This document shows positions 42,911-52,005 of a DNA stretch of 64,000 nt, in pieces. Where the stretch lies: NCBI GenBank assembly GCA_937973685.1, contig CALJKJ010000057.1, forward strand, positions 1 through 64,000, given 5' to 3'. The translations under genes were made by a program, and so were the position numbers. Origin of the DNA: an uncultured Flavobacteriales bacterium (lineage in GTDB: Bacteria; Bacteroidota; Bacteroidia; Flavobacteriales_D; Crocinitomicaceae). The notes under the pieces are model-generated. The model was given only the letters and a program-made list of their open reading frames with translations, was not told where the DNA came from and ran no database searches. Each line of letters starts with the position of its first letter. Position 1 is the stretch's first letter.

Positions 42911-44230
42911 ATGGATAATTTGTTTTCATCGTTCGATGCAACAACTAAATCGGAATGGATTGCACTCCTTGAAAAAGAATTGAAAGGAGAATCAATCGAT
43001 CAACTACAAAAAGTTAATCCGATAGAGGAAATTGCATACCCAAGTTATTTTCACCGCTCAGATAAAGGGCCAGAATTATCGGATCCAGGTGTCGCTGATT
43101 TTACGAGAGGTGTTCAACACACATCAAATGATTGGCACGTAGGTACGTGCTTTCGGATAACAACTACCCAAGCTACAAATAGCGAAATACTTTCCGCGCT
43201 GATGGCTGGTACAACGGCACTTGTTGTTCATGCTACTGATGATGCATCGATTGATTTTTCAAGCCTGTTTTCTTCTGTTGAATTACAATACATCCACACA
43301 ACATTTTACCCGCAAACAAGCGAACAAGCTCAAGATTTTGCTGCATTTGTAGGTGAAAATCCAGCTGCAATGGTTTGTGAATTTAACCAAGCGTTACTTG
43401 CGAAAAAAGAACTTTTCAGTAATACTAATTTACGTCCTTACGGAGTGAATGCGTATGCAGCACAACAAGCTGGCGCAAGCACATGGCAAGAGTTGGCTAT
43501 TGCACTGGCAACTGGACATGAGCTTTTAGTGCAACAATTAGATGCAGGAGTTGCAATCGATCAAGCAGCTAATGCGATTCATTTTGTATTGGGTATTGGC
43601 AATAATTATTTCTTTGAAATCAGCAAAATACGCGCATTCAGAAGTGTTTGGGCGCAAGTTGTCAATGCATATGAACCAAAAACTGAGTCGGCTAAAAAAG
43701 CAATAATCACTGCTCAAACAGGTTTCGTTCGCGTTAGTTTGAAAGATCCATATACCAATTTGTTGCGTCAAACTACCGAAGGAATGTCGGCAGTTATTGG
43801 CGGAGTTTTTCAATTGGTTATTCAACCGTACGATTGGCACGCAACGCCACAAAAAACAGACTTTACACGACGCATGGCAACAAATATTTCTTTGCTTTTG
43901 AAAGAAGAATCGTACATGCATCACGTTATTGATCCAGCTGGAGGTGCGTATGCAATTGATAACTTAACAGTTGCTATTGCAGAAAGAACGTGGTCTGAAT
44001 TTCAATGGATTGAAAAGAATGGAGGAATTGAAAAAACGGAAGTTGTTGCACATTTAAAAGCATCAATTTCAGAAAAAGCAAGTCTTCGTTTGGAAAAAGT
44101 GCAATCGAAAACGGATAAAATCATTGGAATCAATTCGTTTGAAAATCCGGATAAATCGGATTATCAATGGCAAACAATTCCAACAGCTTGGAAAGGTTTG
44201 TCTTCACTAATAATTGACAAATTAGTATGA
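42911..44230 (+). CDS. mutA: Methylmalonyl-CoA mutase small subunit
   Basis: 439 residues. It is homologous to the TIM-barrel part of the large subunit and forms the structural partner of MutB. It has no C-terminal cobalamin-binding domain (no DxHxxG motif), being about 180 residues shorter than the small subunits of actinobacteria; the compact form is usual in Bacteroidota. Recognisable blocks are YFHRSDKGPELSDPG near 38 and DPAGGAYAID near 343. It overlaps mutB by four bases (ATGA). Confidence 0.92.
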   Translation: MDNLFSSFDATTKSEWIALLEKELKGESIDQLQKVNPIEEIAYPSYFHRSDKGPELSDPGVADFTRGVQHTSNDWHVGTCFRITTTQATNSEILSALMAGTTALVVHATDDASIDFSSLFSSVELQYIHTTFYPQTSEQAQDFAAFVGENPAAMVCEFNQALLAKKELFSNTNLRPYGVNAYAAQQAGASTWQELAIALATGHELLVQQLDAGVAIDQAANAIHFVLGIGNNYFFEISKIRAFRSVWAQVVNAYEPKTESAKKAIITAQTGFVRVSLKDPYTNLLRQTTEGMSAVIGGVFQLVIQPYDWHATPQKTDFTRRMATNISLLLKEESYMHHVIDPAGGAYAIDNLTVAIAERTWSEFQWIEKNGGIEKTEVVAHLKASISEKASLRLEKVQSKTDKIIGINSFENPDKSDYQWQTIPTAWKGLSSLIIDKLV

Positions 44231-46359
44231 GTTTGAGAAAATCATTTGAAGCAATTGCCTTGCAACATACTGCTGAAACAGGAAGTGAAGCACAGGAAGT
44301 GTTTACAACAGCTGAGAAAATTCCGTTAAAGAATTTTTACAACCATACTGATAGTGAATCTCTTCCTCATTTGGGATTTGTAAGTGGAAAAGCACCGTAT
44401 TTGAGAGGTCCGTATGGATCGATGTATGCGATTCGACCTTGGACAATTCGTCAATACGCAGGTTTTTCTACCGCTGAAGAATCAAATGCTTTTTACCGCA
44501 GAAACTTGGCCGCAGGTCAAAAAGGATTGTCGGTTGCGTTTGATTTAGCTACTCATCGTGGCTACGACTCCGATCACGAGCGTGTGATGGGAGATGTTGG
44601 AAAAGCTGGTGTAGCGATTGATTCTATTTTGGATATGAAGGTATTGTTCGACCAAATTCCTCTGGACGAAATGTCTGTTTCCATGACAATGAACGGAGCT
44701 GTCATTCCTATTATGGCTTTTTACATAGTCGCAGCAGAAGAACAAGGTGTAAAACAAGAACAATTAACGGGAACTATCCAAAATGATATTTTGAAAGAGT
44801 TCATGGTGCGTAATACCTACATTTATCCACCAACTCCTTCCATGCGTATCATTTCTGATATTTTTGCGTACACCGCTAAAAACATGCCGCGTTTTAATTC
44901 GATTTCAATTTCTGGCTATCACATGCAAGAAGCTGGAGCTACTGCAAGTATCGAATTAGCATATACCTTAGCTGACGGATTAGAATATTTACGTGCTGGA
45001 ATTGCAGCTGGTATGGATGTTGACAGTTTTGCACCTCGGTTATCGTTTTTCTGGGCAATTGGTATGAATCAATTCATGGAAATTGCCAAATTACGAGCAG
45101 GACGATTATTGTGGTCGAAATTAGTGGCACAATTTTCTCCAAAAAATGAAAAATCATTGGCTTTACGGACGCATTGTCAAACTTCAGGTTGGAGTTTAAC
45201 GGAACAAGATCCGTTTAATAATATTGCACGAACATGTATCGAAGCCATGGCCGCTGGTTTTGGTGGAACGCAATCTTTACATACCAATGCTTTGGACGAA
45301 GCGATTGCTTTACCAACCGATTTCTCAGCACGCATTGCGCGTAATACGCAAATTTACTTACAAGCTGAAACGGGAATGACTTCAATTATTGATCCATGGG
45401 GAGGAAGTCATTACGTAGAAACTTTAACGGATGAGTTGGTCAATGAAGCATGGAAATTAATTCAAGAAGTTGAAGAATTGGGTGGAATGGCGAAAGCTAT
45501 TGAAACTGGAATTCCAAAAATGCGCATCGAAGAAGCAGCTGCAAGAAAACAGGCAAAAATTGATGCTGGAAAAGATATTATAGTTGGTGTTAATCGCTAT
45601 CAATTGGATCAAGAAGATCAAATGGACATCTTGGAGGTTGATAATACACGTGTGCGCGATGCACAAATTGAGCGTTTAAACACGTTAAAAGCGACACGTA
45701 ATCAAGAAAAAGTCAACGAATTATTAGCTAAATTAGAAGCATCTGCTCGTTCTGGTGAAGGAAATTTATTGGAAATTGCGGTAGCTTGTGCACGTGAACG
45801 TGCTTCACTAGGTGAAATTTCGTTTGCGATGGAAAAAGTTTTTGGTCGCCACCAAGCAGTAATCCGCTCCATAAGTGGAGTTTATTCGTCTGAAAGTATG
45901 AATGATAAAGATTTTGAAAAGGCAAAAGAATTGGTACTTCAATTTGCGCAATTAGAAGGACGACGTCCGCGTATCATGATTGCAAAAATGGGTCAAGATG
46001 GCCACGATAGGGGAGCGAAAGTAATTGCAACTTCTTTTGCTGACATAGGTTTTGATGTTGATATTGGCCCATTATTTCAAACACCTGCGGAAGCTGCAAA
46101 ACAAGCAATTGAAAACGATGTTCATGTATTGGGAGTTTCATCACTTGCTGCAGGACACAAAACCTTAATTCCACAAGTGATTGACGAATTGAAAAAGCAA
46201 GGGCGATCAGATATCATGGTTGTTGCTGGTGGAGTCATACCAGCTCAAGATTATGATTTCTTATACAAAGCAGGTGTTTTTGGGGTATTCGGTCCTGGAA
46301 CGAAGATATCTACAGCTGCTCAAAGCATTTTAAACTTGCTAATTGAAAGTGCAAAGTGA
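44227..46359 (+). CDS. mutB: Methylmalonyl-CoA mutase large (catalytic) subunit
   Basis: 710 residues. It interconverts methylmalonyl-CoA and succinyl-CoA with adenosylcobalamin, in propionate, odd-chain and branched amino acid metabolism. The TIM barrel carries YGSMYAIRPWTIRQYAGF (about 63-80, with the Tyr that contacts substrate) and DLATHRGYDSDH (about 106-117); the C-terminal B12 domain has the base-off motif DGHDRG with the cobalt-ligand His about 593. No epimerase or MeaB-type chaperone gene is in the window. Confidence 0.97.
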   Translation: MSLRKSFEAIALQHTAETGSEAQEVFTTAEKIPLKNFYNHTDSESLPHLGFVSGKAPYLRGPYGSMYAIRPWTIRQYAGFSTAEESNAFYRRNLAAGQKGLSVAFDLATHRGYDSDHERVMGDVGKAGVAIDSILDMKVLFDQIPLDEMSVSMTMNGAVIPIMAFYIVAAEEQGVKQEQLTGTIQNDILKEFMVRNTYIYPPTPSMRIISDIFAYTAKNMPRFNSISISGYHMQEAGATASIELAYTLADGLEYLRAGIAAGMDVDSFAPRLSFFWAIGMNQFMEIAKLRAGRLLWSKLVAQFSPKNEKSLALRTHCQTSGWSLTEQDPFNNIARTCIEAMAAGFGGTQSLHTNALDEAIALPTDFSARIARNTQIYLQAETGMTSIIDPWGGSHYVETLTDELVNEAWKLIQEVEELGGMAKAIETGIPKMRIEEAAARKQAKIDAGKDIIVGVNRYQLDQEDQMDILEVDNTRVRDAQIERLNTLKATRNQEKVNELLAKLEASARSGEGNLLEIAVACARERASLGEISFAMEKVFGRHQAVIRSISGVYSSESMNDKDFEKAKELVLQFAQLEGRRPRIMIAKMGQDGHDRGAKVIATSFADIGFDVDIGPLFQTPAEAAKQAIENDVHVLGVSSLAAGHKTLIPQVIDELKKQGRSDIMVVAGGVIPAQDYDFLYKAGVFGVFGPGTKISTAAQSILNLLIESAK

Positions 46360-46429
46360 TTCAACATTTGAAAAAGATTTGTACATTCGGCATAATAATT
46401 GGAAAAGAATAAAAAAATAAATTGATAAA

Positions 46430-47146
46430 ATGAAAAATTTACTGTTATTAGTAGTGCTTTTTGCTGTGAAATTAGTCCATGCACAAGCACCAGATTACAA
46501 TGATTTGACAATACTTTATGCAGACGGAAACTATGAGAAATTAGTGAAAGTTTCTGAAAAGTATACAGTTTCAGAAAAAACTAAAGGGGATGCATTGCCT
46601 TACATGTGGTTAGGTCGTGCGTTGTATAAAATCTCATTAAGTGGTACCGATGACGAGAAATTCAAAACGGCATACAAAGAATCGTTTACAAGTATCGGAA
46701 AATGCATCAAATTAGATAAAGACAAAGCTGTTCAAGAAGAGTTCGCTGAGTTTTTTGACGAATATAAAAATAGTGTAGTTGAGGCAATCAATAACGAATT
46801 AGCAATGCCCAAAAAAGCGCTTTCTTGGATTATTAAATATTACAAAATCAATCCAGTAAGTGTTGGCGCAAAGTACCTAGAAGCAGCTTGCAAGTTTTTG
46901 GATAACGATAAAACAGGTGCAAATGTATTGTGGAAAGATGCAGATAAAAAGTTATCAGAAGTGAAAGATTTTGAGACTTGGTCTGAAGCTGAAAAAGATT
47001 TATTGCGCATGGGTATTGCAAAAACAGCTGAATGCATGGTCAAAATGAAGCAAAATGAGAAAGCGAAAGCTTTAGTCATGAAAGTTGCTGATTGGTATGG
47101 TGATGATGCTGATTTCAAAGAAGTTTACGAAAAATACGTAGGATAA
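46430..47146 (+). CDS. Exported TPR-like protein
   Basis: 238 residues, function unknown. A signal peptide (MKNLLLLVVLFAVKLVHAQ) is followed by helix pairs of TPR type, for example in ALPYMWLGRALYKIS and the C-terminal MVKMKQNEKAKALVMKVADWY. Lysine-rich and soluble, so likely periplasmic. It follows mutB by 70 bases; a TACATTCG box (46382-46389) may give it its own promoter. It is closed by a strong terminator. Confidence 0.7.
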   Translation: MKNLLLLVVLFAVKLVHAQAPDYNDLTILYADGNYEKLVKVSEKYTVSEKTKGDALPYMWLGRALYKISLSGTDDEKFKTAYKESFTSIGKCIKLDKDKAVQEEFAEFFDEYKNSVVEAINNELAMPKKALSWIIKYYKINPVSVGAKYLEAACKFLDNDKTGANVLWKDADKKLSEVKDFETWSEAEKDLLRMGIAKTAECMVKMKQNEKAKALVMKVADWYGDDADFKEVYEKYVG

Positions 47147-47171
47147 TATTTTCGAATGTTTATCGCTATTT

Positions 47172-47202
47172 AAGGCTGTTCATTATGAATGGCCTTTTTT
47201 TT
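47172..47202 (+). terminator. Rho-independent terminator after the TPR-like gene
   Basis: Stem of about 10-11 bp with two G-T pairs (47172-47182 with 47186-47196) followed by eight T on the plus strand. Confidence 0.85.
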
Positions 47203-47266
47203 GCTGTAAACAATTGATTGGGAATATCTTTTTCTTTTTCAATCGTTTCCTATTCTATTTTTGATC

Positions 47267-47274
47267 TAACTTCG
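47267..47274 (+). promoter_or_regulatory. -7 box variant (TAACTTCG) of the FtsB-like gene
   Basis: One mismatch; four bases from the ATG at 47279. An exact box (TATTTTTG) lies just upstream at 47256-47263 and is the alternative. Confidence 0.4.
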
Positions 47275-47278
47275 TAAC

Positions 47279-47563
47279 ATGAAAAAATACCTGCAGGTTT
47301 TTAAAAACAAATATATTTTCGCGCTTACAGTGTTTGGAATATATAATTTGTTTTTAGACGAAGTTGACTTATTTACGGTTATCAATCAAAACAGACGCTT
47401 GTCCGAATTAAGAGAATCGGAAATAGCGATAGCAGCTGATTTAAAGGAAACAAAATACACCCTTAAACAATTGCGTCAGAGTTATGCGCTTGAAAAATAT
47501 GCGCGAGAAGAAAAATTGTTTAAAAAAGACGACGAAGATATTTTTATAATCACAAGTGATTAA
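47279..47563 (+). CDS. FtsB/DivIC-like septum formation initiator protein
   Basis: 94 residues. A short cytoplasmic N-terminus, one membrane segment (about 11-25) and a periplasmic coiled coil (about 35-80) with the typical end LEKYAREEKLFKKDDEDIFII, which matches the FtsB/DivIC family signature. These proteins link early and late cell-division proteins with FtsL and FtsQ. The stop codon shares the bases TTAA (47560-47563) with the convergent SpoIID-like gene. Confidence 0.88.
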   Translation: MKKYLQVFKNKYIFALTVFGIYNLFLDEVDLFTVINQNRRLSELRESEIAIAADLKETKYTLKQLRQSYALEKYAREEKLFKKDDEDIFIITSD

Positions 47564-48741
47564 TCGAAGGTCAAGCTACCAACTTTTTGTCCGTAAAAGT
47601 GCTGTTTGGTTGCATCGATAATTGTAACTCCAGGAAAATAATACAATGCTATTTGTATGTAGTTATAGTTATATTTTGCCATTTTCATGGCTCCTTCTTG
47701 GCACAAACCAACCCCGTGTCCAAAACCTCTTCCGCGTAAAACAACATCATTTCCTTCAGGATAACTTGTGAAGAATGTCGATTTTAACTTGAACTGTTCC
47801 CGTAAATCACGCAGTGGAATACCTAACCATGGATATTGGTAAAAAGCATATCGTTCCGGTTGATTAAAGGTATAAATCATTGGTCCAAGGACTGAATCTT
47901 CGATAGGATAATTGTATTTAGCTACTAAGAACTCCCGCCAATCTGCTTGAGGAATTCGTTTTTCCCATGTTGCTTGCTTGGTGTAAATACAAAAGGTATC
48001 CTTGAATGCATTCAAATACGGAACCTTTGAGTTCCATACATAATCGGGTTCTGAAGTTTGCCCGCCACAATTGGCGTGAAAATACGCATCAACTAATTGA
48101 CCTTTTTCATCAATCATCAATTTCCCAATTGTTTGTCGCACTGCGGAGTCAATAAGTGGTGTAAAACGCAATTGGTAATGGTATGCTTGACAATGAGTTC
48201 TATCGCATAAATCAAAACCTTCTTTTTCGTGTTTTTTCCTGTATTTATATGCGTAAGTTCTACTCATCAATGCTTGAACTTTGTAATATTCAAGTTCTTT
48301 TCCTCCGCCACCTTCAGATTCAACGACACCGGACAAGTAATTGTTGATATCAACCAAATTGACAATGGTTAACCCGTTTGTACCAACAGTAATTTCAATA
48401 TCATCTTTATATTTCCGTTCTTTTACTTGTGGAATTTTGCAAGCATACACAATTGAATGGTCAGATTTGGTGCTATAAATGCTTACTTTGTTTGCTACTG
48501 CCACTTCTACAACACCAACTTTTAAGCTTATTTTTTTATCGCTTGTAATGCTTAATTCGATAAATTCGGTTGGTAATATCGTTGCAACTTCCGTAGTGTC
48601 GGCATAGACATTGAAACTGGCATCTGCATAAGCGAACACAATTTTCTTGACATCATAATCGCGCAAAACTCCTATTCTCATTTGTTGGGCAACAAAAAAG
48701 AACGGCAATAAAACAAACGCTAATGTGCATATTCGAATCAC
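47560..48741 (-). CDS. SpoIID/LytB-domain protein
   Basis: 393 residues. N-terminal signal peptide (about 2-18) and a SpoIID domain (about 120-330) recognised by YLSGVVESEGGGG, ALMSRTYAYKYRKKHEKEGFDLCDRTHCQAY and, at the end, GRGFGHGVGLCQEGA. SpoIID enzymes are lytic transglycosylases acting on denuded glycan strands, so a role in peptidoglycan turnover is likely. The start is GTG (48739-48741); a -7 box (48747-48754) lies five bases before it, which supports this unusual start and a leaderless mRNA. Confidence 0.86.
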   Translation of the reverse strand: MIRICTLAFVLLPFFFVAQQMRIGVLRDYDVKKIVFAYADASFNVYADTTEVATILPTEFIELSITSDKKISLKVGVVEVAVANKVSIYSTKSDHSIVYACKIPQVKERKYKDDIEITVGTNGLTIVNLVDINNYLSGVVESEGGGGKELEYYKVQALMSRTYAYKYRKKHEKEGFDLCDRTHCQAYHYQLRFTPLIDSAVRQTIGKLMIDEKGQLVDAYFHANCGGQTSEPDYVWNSKVPYLNAFKDTFCIYTKQATWEKRIPQADWREFLVAKYNYPIEDSVLGPMIYTFNQPERYAFYQYPWLGIPLRDLREQFKLKSTFFTSYPEGNDVVLRGRGFGHGVGLCQEGAMKMAKYNYNYIQIALYYFPGVTIIDATKQHFYGQKVGSLTFD

Positions 48742-48746
48742 GGATA

Positions 48747-48754
48747 CAAAATTA
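48747..48754 (-). promoter_or_regulatory. -7 box (TAATTTTG) of the SpoIID-like gene
   Basis: Exact TAnnTTTG match; five bases from the GTG start at 48741. Confidence 0.5.
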
Positions 48755-48784
48755 AACAGGTCAAAGCAGTATTTTGACTGCTCC

Positions 48785-49900
48785 TTAAATAGTTTTCAAC
48801 AAGAATTGTGCAACTTTCTCAGATGCACCACCAATACCAAGTAAATCGTGAAGTTCTTGATATCCAGCCAATATTGTTTCTCGCTTATCTCCACCTGGAA
48901 TAATGGTTTTGAACGATTCATCTAAACGTTCAACGGAACACTCTTTTTGAATTAATTCGGTTACTAATTCTTTGTTCAAGATCAAATTGACCAATGAAAT
49001 GTAAGTGATTGAAACCAATTTTTTAGCAATGGCATAGGAAATCGGATTTCCAATGTAACAAACTACTTGGGGAACATTGAACAATGCCGTTTCTAATGTT
49101 GCTGTACCTGATGTAACAACGGCTGCTGTTGATTGTTGCAAAAGTGCATAGGTTTGACCAAAAACGATACTTACATTTTTATCACCTATAAAACGTGCAT
49201 ACAATTCTGGGTCCATGTTCGGTGCTCCAGCGATAACAAAGTGAAATTCGGGATGTTTGTCAACCAAAGACAACATAACCGGAAGTTTTGTTTTTAGTTC
49301 TTGCACACGACTACCTGGAAGTATTGCGACAATTGGGAGATTATCTGGATTCGTAAGCGTTATTTTTTCAGTTGGCGTAGCATTGTATTGTTCAATAGCA
49401 TCTAAAAGTGGGTTGCCAACATAAGTGACGTCAATATGATGTTTTGCGTAAAATGCTTTTTCGAAAGGAAGTATGACAAATAATTGGAATACATCACGGC
49501 GAATGTTTTCCACTCGTTTTTCCTTCCATGCCCAAACTGTAGGAGAGATGTAGTAATAAACTTTGATGTTATTTTTTTTAGCCCATTTAGCAATACGTAA
49601 ATTAAAACCTGGATAGTCAATAAGTAACAACGCATCTGGTTGGAAGTCTAAAATATCTTTTTTACAAAACCGCATGTTGCGCAAAATTGTTCGAATATTT
49701 AGCAGGACCTCAATAAATCCCATAAACGCCAATTCTTTAATGTGTTTAGCTCGGGTTCCACCAACATCTGTCATTTTATCACCTCCCCAAAAACGAATAG
49801 TTGTTTCTGGCGCATCTCGGTAAATTTCTTTCATCACATTTGCGCCATGCAAATCTCCAGAAGCTTCACCACTGATAATATACAATTTCTTTTTGGCCAT
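48785..49900 (-). CDS. lpxB: Lipid-A-disaccharide synthase
   Basis: 371 residues. It joins UDP-diacylglucosamine and lipid X to form the lipid A disaccharide at the inner membrane. The N-terminal signature LYIISGEASGDLHGANVMKE (short core SGEASGDLHG) and the PTVWAWKEKR and LLPGSR-type AILPGSRVQE blocks (about 205) are characteristic. It is the last of three overlapping genes (surE, 103-aa protein, lpxB); it shares one base with the stop of the 103-aa gene. Confidence 0.96.
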   Translation of the reverse strand: MAKKKLYIISGEASGDLHGANVMKEIYRDAPETTIRFWGGDKMTDVGGTRAKHIKELAFMGFIEVLLNIRTILRNMRFCKKDILDFQPDALLLIDYPGFNLRIAKWAKKNNIKVYYYISPTVWAWKEKRVENIRRDVFQLFVILPFEKAFYAKHHIDVTYVGNPLLDAIEQYNATPTEKITLTNPDNLPIVAILPGSRVQELKTKLPVMLSLVDKHPEFHFVIAGAPNMDPELYARFIGDKNVSIVFGQTYALLQQSTAAVVTSGTATLETALFNVPQVVCYIGNPISYAIAKKLVSITYISLVNLILNKELVTELIQKECSVERLDESFKTIIPGGDKRETILAGYQELHDLLGIGGASEKVAQFLLKTI

Positions 49901-50211
49901 TATCGCAGTAAGTTAATGTACACGATATAAGGGAGATAACTAGCGGAGCCAATAATAATTCCACGAGCGATATCGTACCTTTCTTTGTTCAGAAAAATAA
50001 AAAACCAAGCTAGATTTGGAATAATCGAAAGTGAAATGAATTTACTTTGCACGACAGTGTCTAACGTGAATTTATGCCACAGTTGTTCGAAGTAAAAGTT
50101 TTGTGTGAATGCGATTACAAAAATAGTCAATGGAATAAGTAAGAGTGGTGATAAAGCACCTATGACAGTGCCAGCGGTCAAACGAATGTTCCAGTAAAAT
50201 TTACGTTTCAT
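49900..50211 (-). CDS. Small membrane protein between surE and lpxB
   Basis: 103 residues, function unknown. Three hydrophobic segments (about 14-38, 55-73 and 82-100) with a basic N-terminus. It overlaps surE by four bases and lpxB by one base, so it is translationally embedded in the unit. From memory, an unannotated small membrane gene in this position is common in Bacteroidota, suggesting a role tied to lipid A synthesis; not demonstrated. Confidence 0.7.
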   Translation of the reverse strand: MKRKFYWNIRLTAGTVIGALSPLLLIPLTIFVIAFTQNFYFEQLWHKFTLDTVVQSKFISLSIIPNLAWFFIFLNKERYDIARGIIIGSASYLPYIVYINLLR

Positions 50212-50972
50212 ATAAACTGTTTTGTTAGTTGATGAATAGCATCGTGCGCAGTAAGGTCAAAGTGAGTTGGTACTATTGTCGCGTAACCTAGGTCGAGGAA
50301 GTGCAAATCAGTATCTGTAGCATCTTCGCGTTGGTCAAATTGACCAGTTAACCAATAATATGTTCTTCCAAATTGATCGATGCGTTTGTCAAAGCGATCT
50401 TCCCAAAATGCATAAGCTTGTCGGCATACTTTTATTCCTTTTATATTTTCATTGGCTACTTTTGGAATATTTACGTTCAAACAAACACCTTTTGGCAAAC
50501 CATTTTGTAATACAACAGGAATAATTTTGTGGGCTATTGATTGCGCAGCTGAAAAATCGGCATTTTCATCAAAATCGGCATACGAAAATCCAATGCTTGG
50601 TATGTGTTCCATTGCGCCTTCTATTGTAGCGGACATTGTACCAGAATACAATACGTTTGTAGAAGAATTTGCGCCATGATTGATACCTGATAACACCAAA
50701 TCTGGTTTTCGGTGCAGGACTTCATAAATGCCTAGTTTCACACAGTCAACAGGAGTTCCTGAGCATGCATAAGCTGGTATTTGATCAAAAAAAGTTGCGG
50801 GGGAAAGACGTAAAGGATCATTAAATGTGATTGCATGACCCATGCCTGATTGTGGTTTGTCAGGAGCAACAACAACGACATCACCATAGTTTTTTGCAAC
50901 TTCAACCAGTGCTTTTATTCCTTTCGAATAAAGGCTATCGTCATTTGTTATTAAAATCAAGGGTTTGTTCAT
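50208..50972 (-). CDS. surE: 5'-nucleotidase SurE
   Basis: 254 residues. A metal-dependent 5'/3'-nucleotidase active on nucleoside monophosphates. The metal site is formed by ITNDDS (D9-D10 type) at the N-terminus, the Ser of YSKGI and the Asn of LSGINHGANSS near 95. The C-terminal domain-swap region is present. First gene of the surE-lpxB unit, with a -7 box 14 bases upstream. Confidence 0.95.
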   Translation of the reverse strand: MNKPLILITNDDSLYSKGIKALVEVAKNYGDVVVVAPDKPQSGMGHAITFNDPLRLSPATFFDQIPAYACSGTPVDCVKLGIYEVLHRKPDLVLSGINHGANSSTNVLYSGTMSATIEGAMEHIPSIGFSYADFDENADFSAAQSIAHKIIPVVLQNGLPKGVCLNVNIPKVANENIKGIKVCRQAYAFWEDRFDKRIDQFGRTYYWLTGQFDQREDATDTDLHFLDLGYATIVPTHFDLTAHDAIHQLTKQFI

Positions 50973-50986
50973 GCCGCGAATTTTAA

Positions 50987-50994
50987 CAAATATA
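50987..50994 (-). promoter_or_regulatory. -7 box (TATATTTG) of the surE-lpxB unit
   Basis: Exact TAnnTTTG match, 14 bases before the ATG at 50972. Confidence 0.55.
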
Positions 50995-51037
50995 CGAAAT
51001 CTACGAGCGCAAAAGCCACTTGACGCGCAATAAGCAC

Positions 51038-51673
51038 TTAGATATAACCTTTATCTTTTGCCCAGCTACTTAATTGCGCAGCGTTTGGAATGTTTAGTTT
51101 TTTAAGAATATTATGGCGGTGTGTTTCAACTGTTCGTACAGAAATAAATATTTTCTCAGCAATTTCTTTCGAAGTGAAACCTTGTGAAATAAGCGTTACT
51201 ATTTCTATTTCTTTATTCGTTAATTCTTTTTCAGCTGGTTTCTCGGTGTCAATAATTTGATTGATGAATTTTTCTTTGATATCGGCTGCTAAATAAATTT
51301 TATCATTCATGACAGCATCAATAGCTGCAACTAATTCTTCTCTACTTGTATTTTTACTTAAATATCCTTTTGCTCCTTTTGATAAAAATTTCTTTACCAA
51401 TGCGACATCATCGTGTAACGAAAGGCCAATGACACGTGTTTTTGGTAATGAATTACAGATTTTCTCTGTAGCATCGAACCCATTACTATTTTTTAGGTTG
51501 ATATCCATCAAGACTACCTCTGGGCGGTAAATTGAACAAACTTCGTAAGCCTCTTCAGCTGTTTCAGCAGTTCCAATGACCTTGATGCGATTCGTCATTT
51601 GTAATATAGCCGTCCAAGCCTCTCGAATTAATTGATGATCGTCAACGATTAATACTTTAATTTCTTCTGTCAT
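51038..51673 (-). CDS. NarL/FixJ-type response regulator (orphan)
   Basis: 211 residues. Receiver domain with acidic pair DD (11-12), phosphoacceptor Asp about 57 (VLMDINL) and Lys about 106 (LSKNT); LuxR-type helix-turn-helix at about 148-208 (LTNKEIEIVTLIS, IAEKIFISVRTVETHRHNIL). No kinase gene is adjacent, so it is an orphan in this window. It is not a copy of the regulator at 16681: the two share only family-level motifs. The region upstream is non-coding. Confidence 0.93.
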   Translation of the reverse strand: MTEEIKVLIVDDHQLIREAWTAILQMTNRIKVIGTAETAEEAYEVCSIYRPEVVLMDINLKNSNGFDATEKICNSLPKTRVIGLSLHDDVALVKKFLSKGAKGYLSKNTSREELVAAIDAVMNDKIYLAADIKEKFINQIIDTEKPAEKELTNKEIEIVTLISQGFTSKEIAEKIFISVRTVETHRHNILKKLNIPNAAQLSSWAKDKGYI

Positions 51674-51992
51674 AATTTGTGACTAAATTTTGAAAAAAAA
51701 GGGTTTTAATGCTTTTTGTTAAGTATTAAAACAACGTAGTTTATGTAATTGTATAAAAAATATTAAGTAAATATACGTAATTAATTGTCATTAAAACAAG
51801 TAAAAACGAAGTAAGGCAAGCTATTGATCTAACTTTGATAATGAAAATGAGTCTTGCTTACCATATAATAAACTCATTTTTAAGTAGTTATACTTATAAT
51901 TAGATCCCTCGAACAAACACAGTGGATATAAAAAAAGTCTCAAGATTTCTTGAGACTTTTTTTGTTTTAGCCTTTATTTATTGGATTGCAAT
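51674..51992 (+). ncRNA. Non-coding region with a candidate small RNA (about 51843-51963)
   Basis: No protein gene is seen. On the plus strand an exact -7 box TAACTTTG (51830-51837) is followed by a 9-bp hairpin (51844-51852 with 51872-51880), a 6-bp hairpin (51881-51886 with 51891-51896) and the strong terminator at 51931-51963. The predicted transcript is about 120 bases. No -33 TTG at standard distance and no expression evidence; the terminator also serves the AsmA gene, so the hairpins could be unrelated to an RNA gene. Confidence 0.35.
51931..51963. terminator. Bidirectional terminator downstream of the AsmA gene
   Basis: 9-bp GC-containing stem (51937-51945 with 51948-51956) extended by six A-T pairs, giving a T-run on each strand. 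It ends the AsmA transcript on the minus strand and any plus-strand RNA. Confidence 0.85.
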
Positions 51993-52005
51993 TTATTGGA
52001 TTGCA
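51976..52005. repeat. Perfect 15-bp tandem duplication over a stop codon
   Basis: Two adjacent identical copies of 15 bases (51976-51990 and 51991-52005) at the 3-prime end of the AsmA gene. Each copy contains the same in-frame TAA (minus strand). Confidence 0.9.

Noticed and set aside
16681..51673. The two NarL-type regulators as a recent duplication
   Set aside because: They share only family motifs and differ throughout the receiver and linker; no nucleotide-level repeat was seen.
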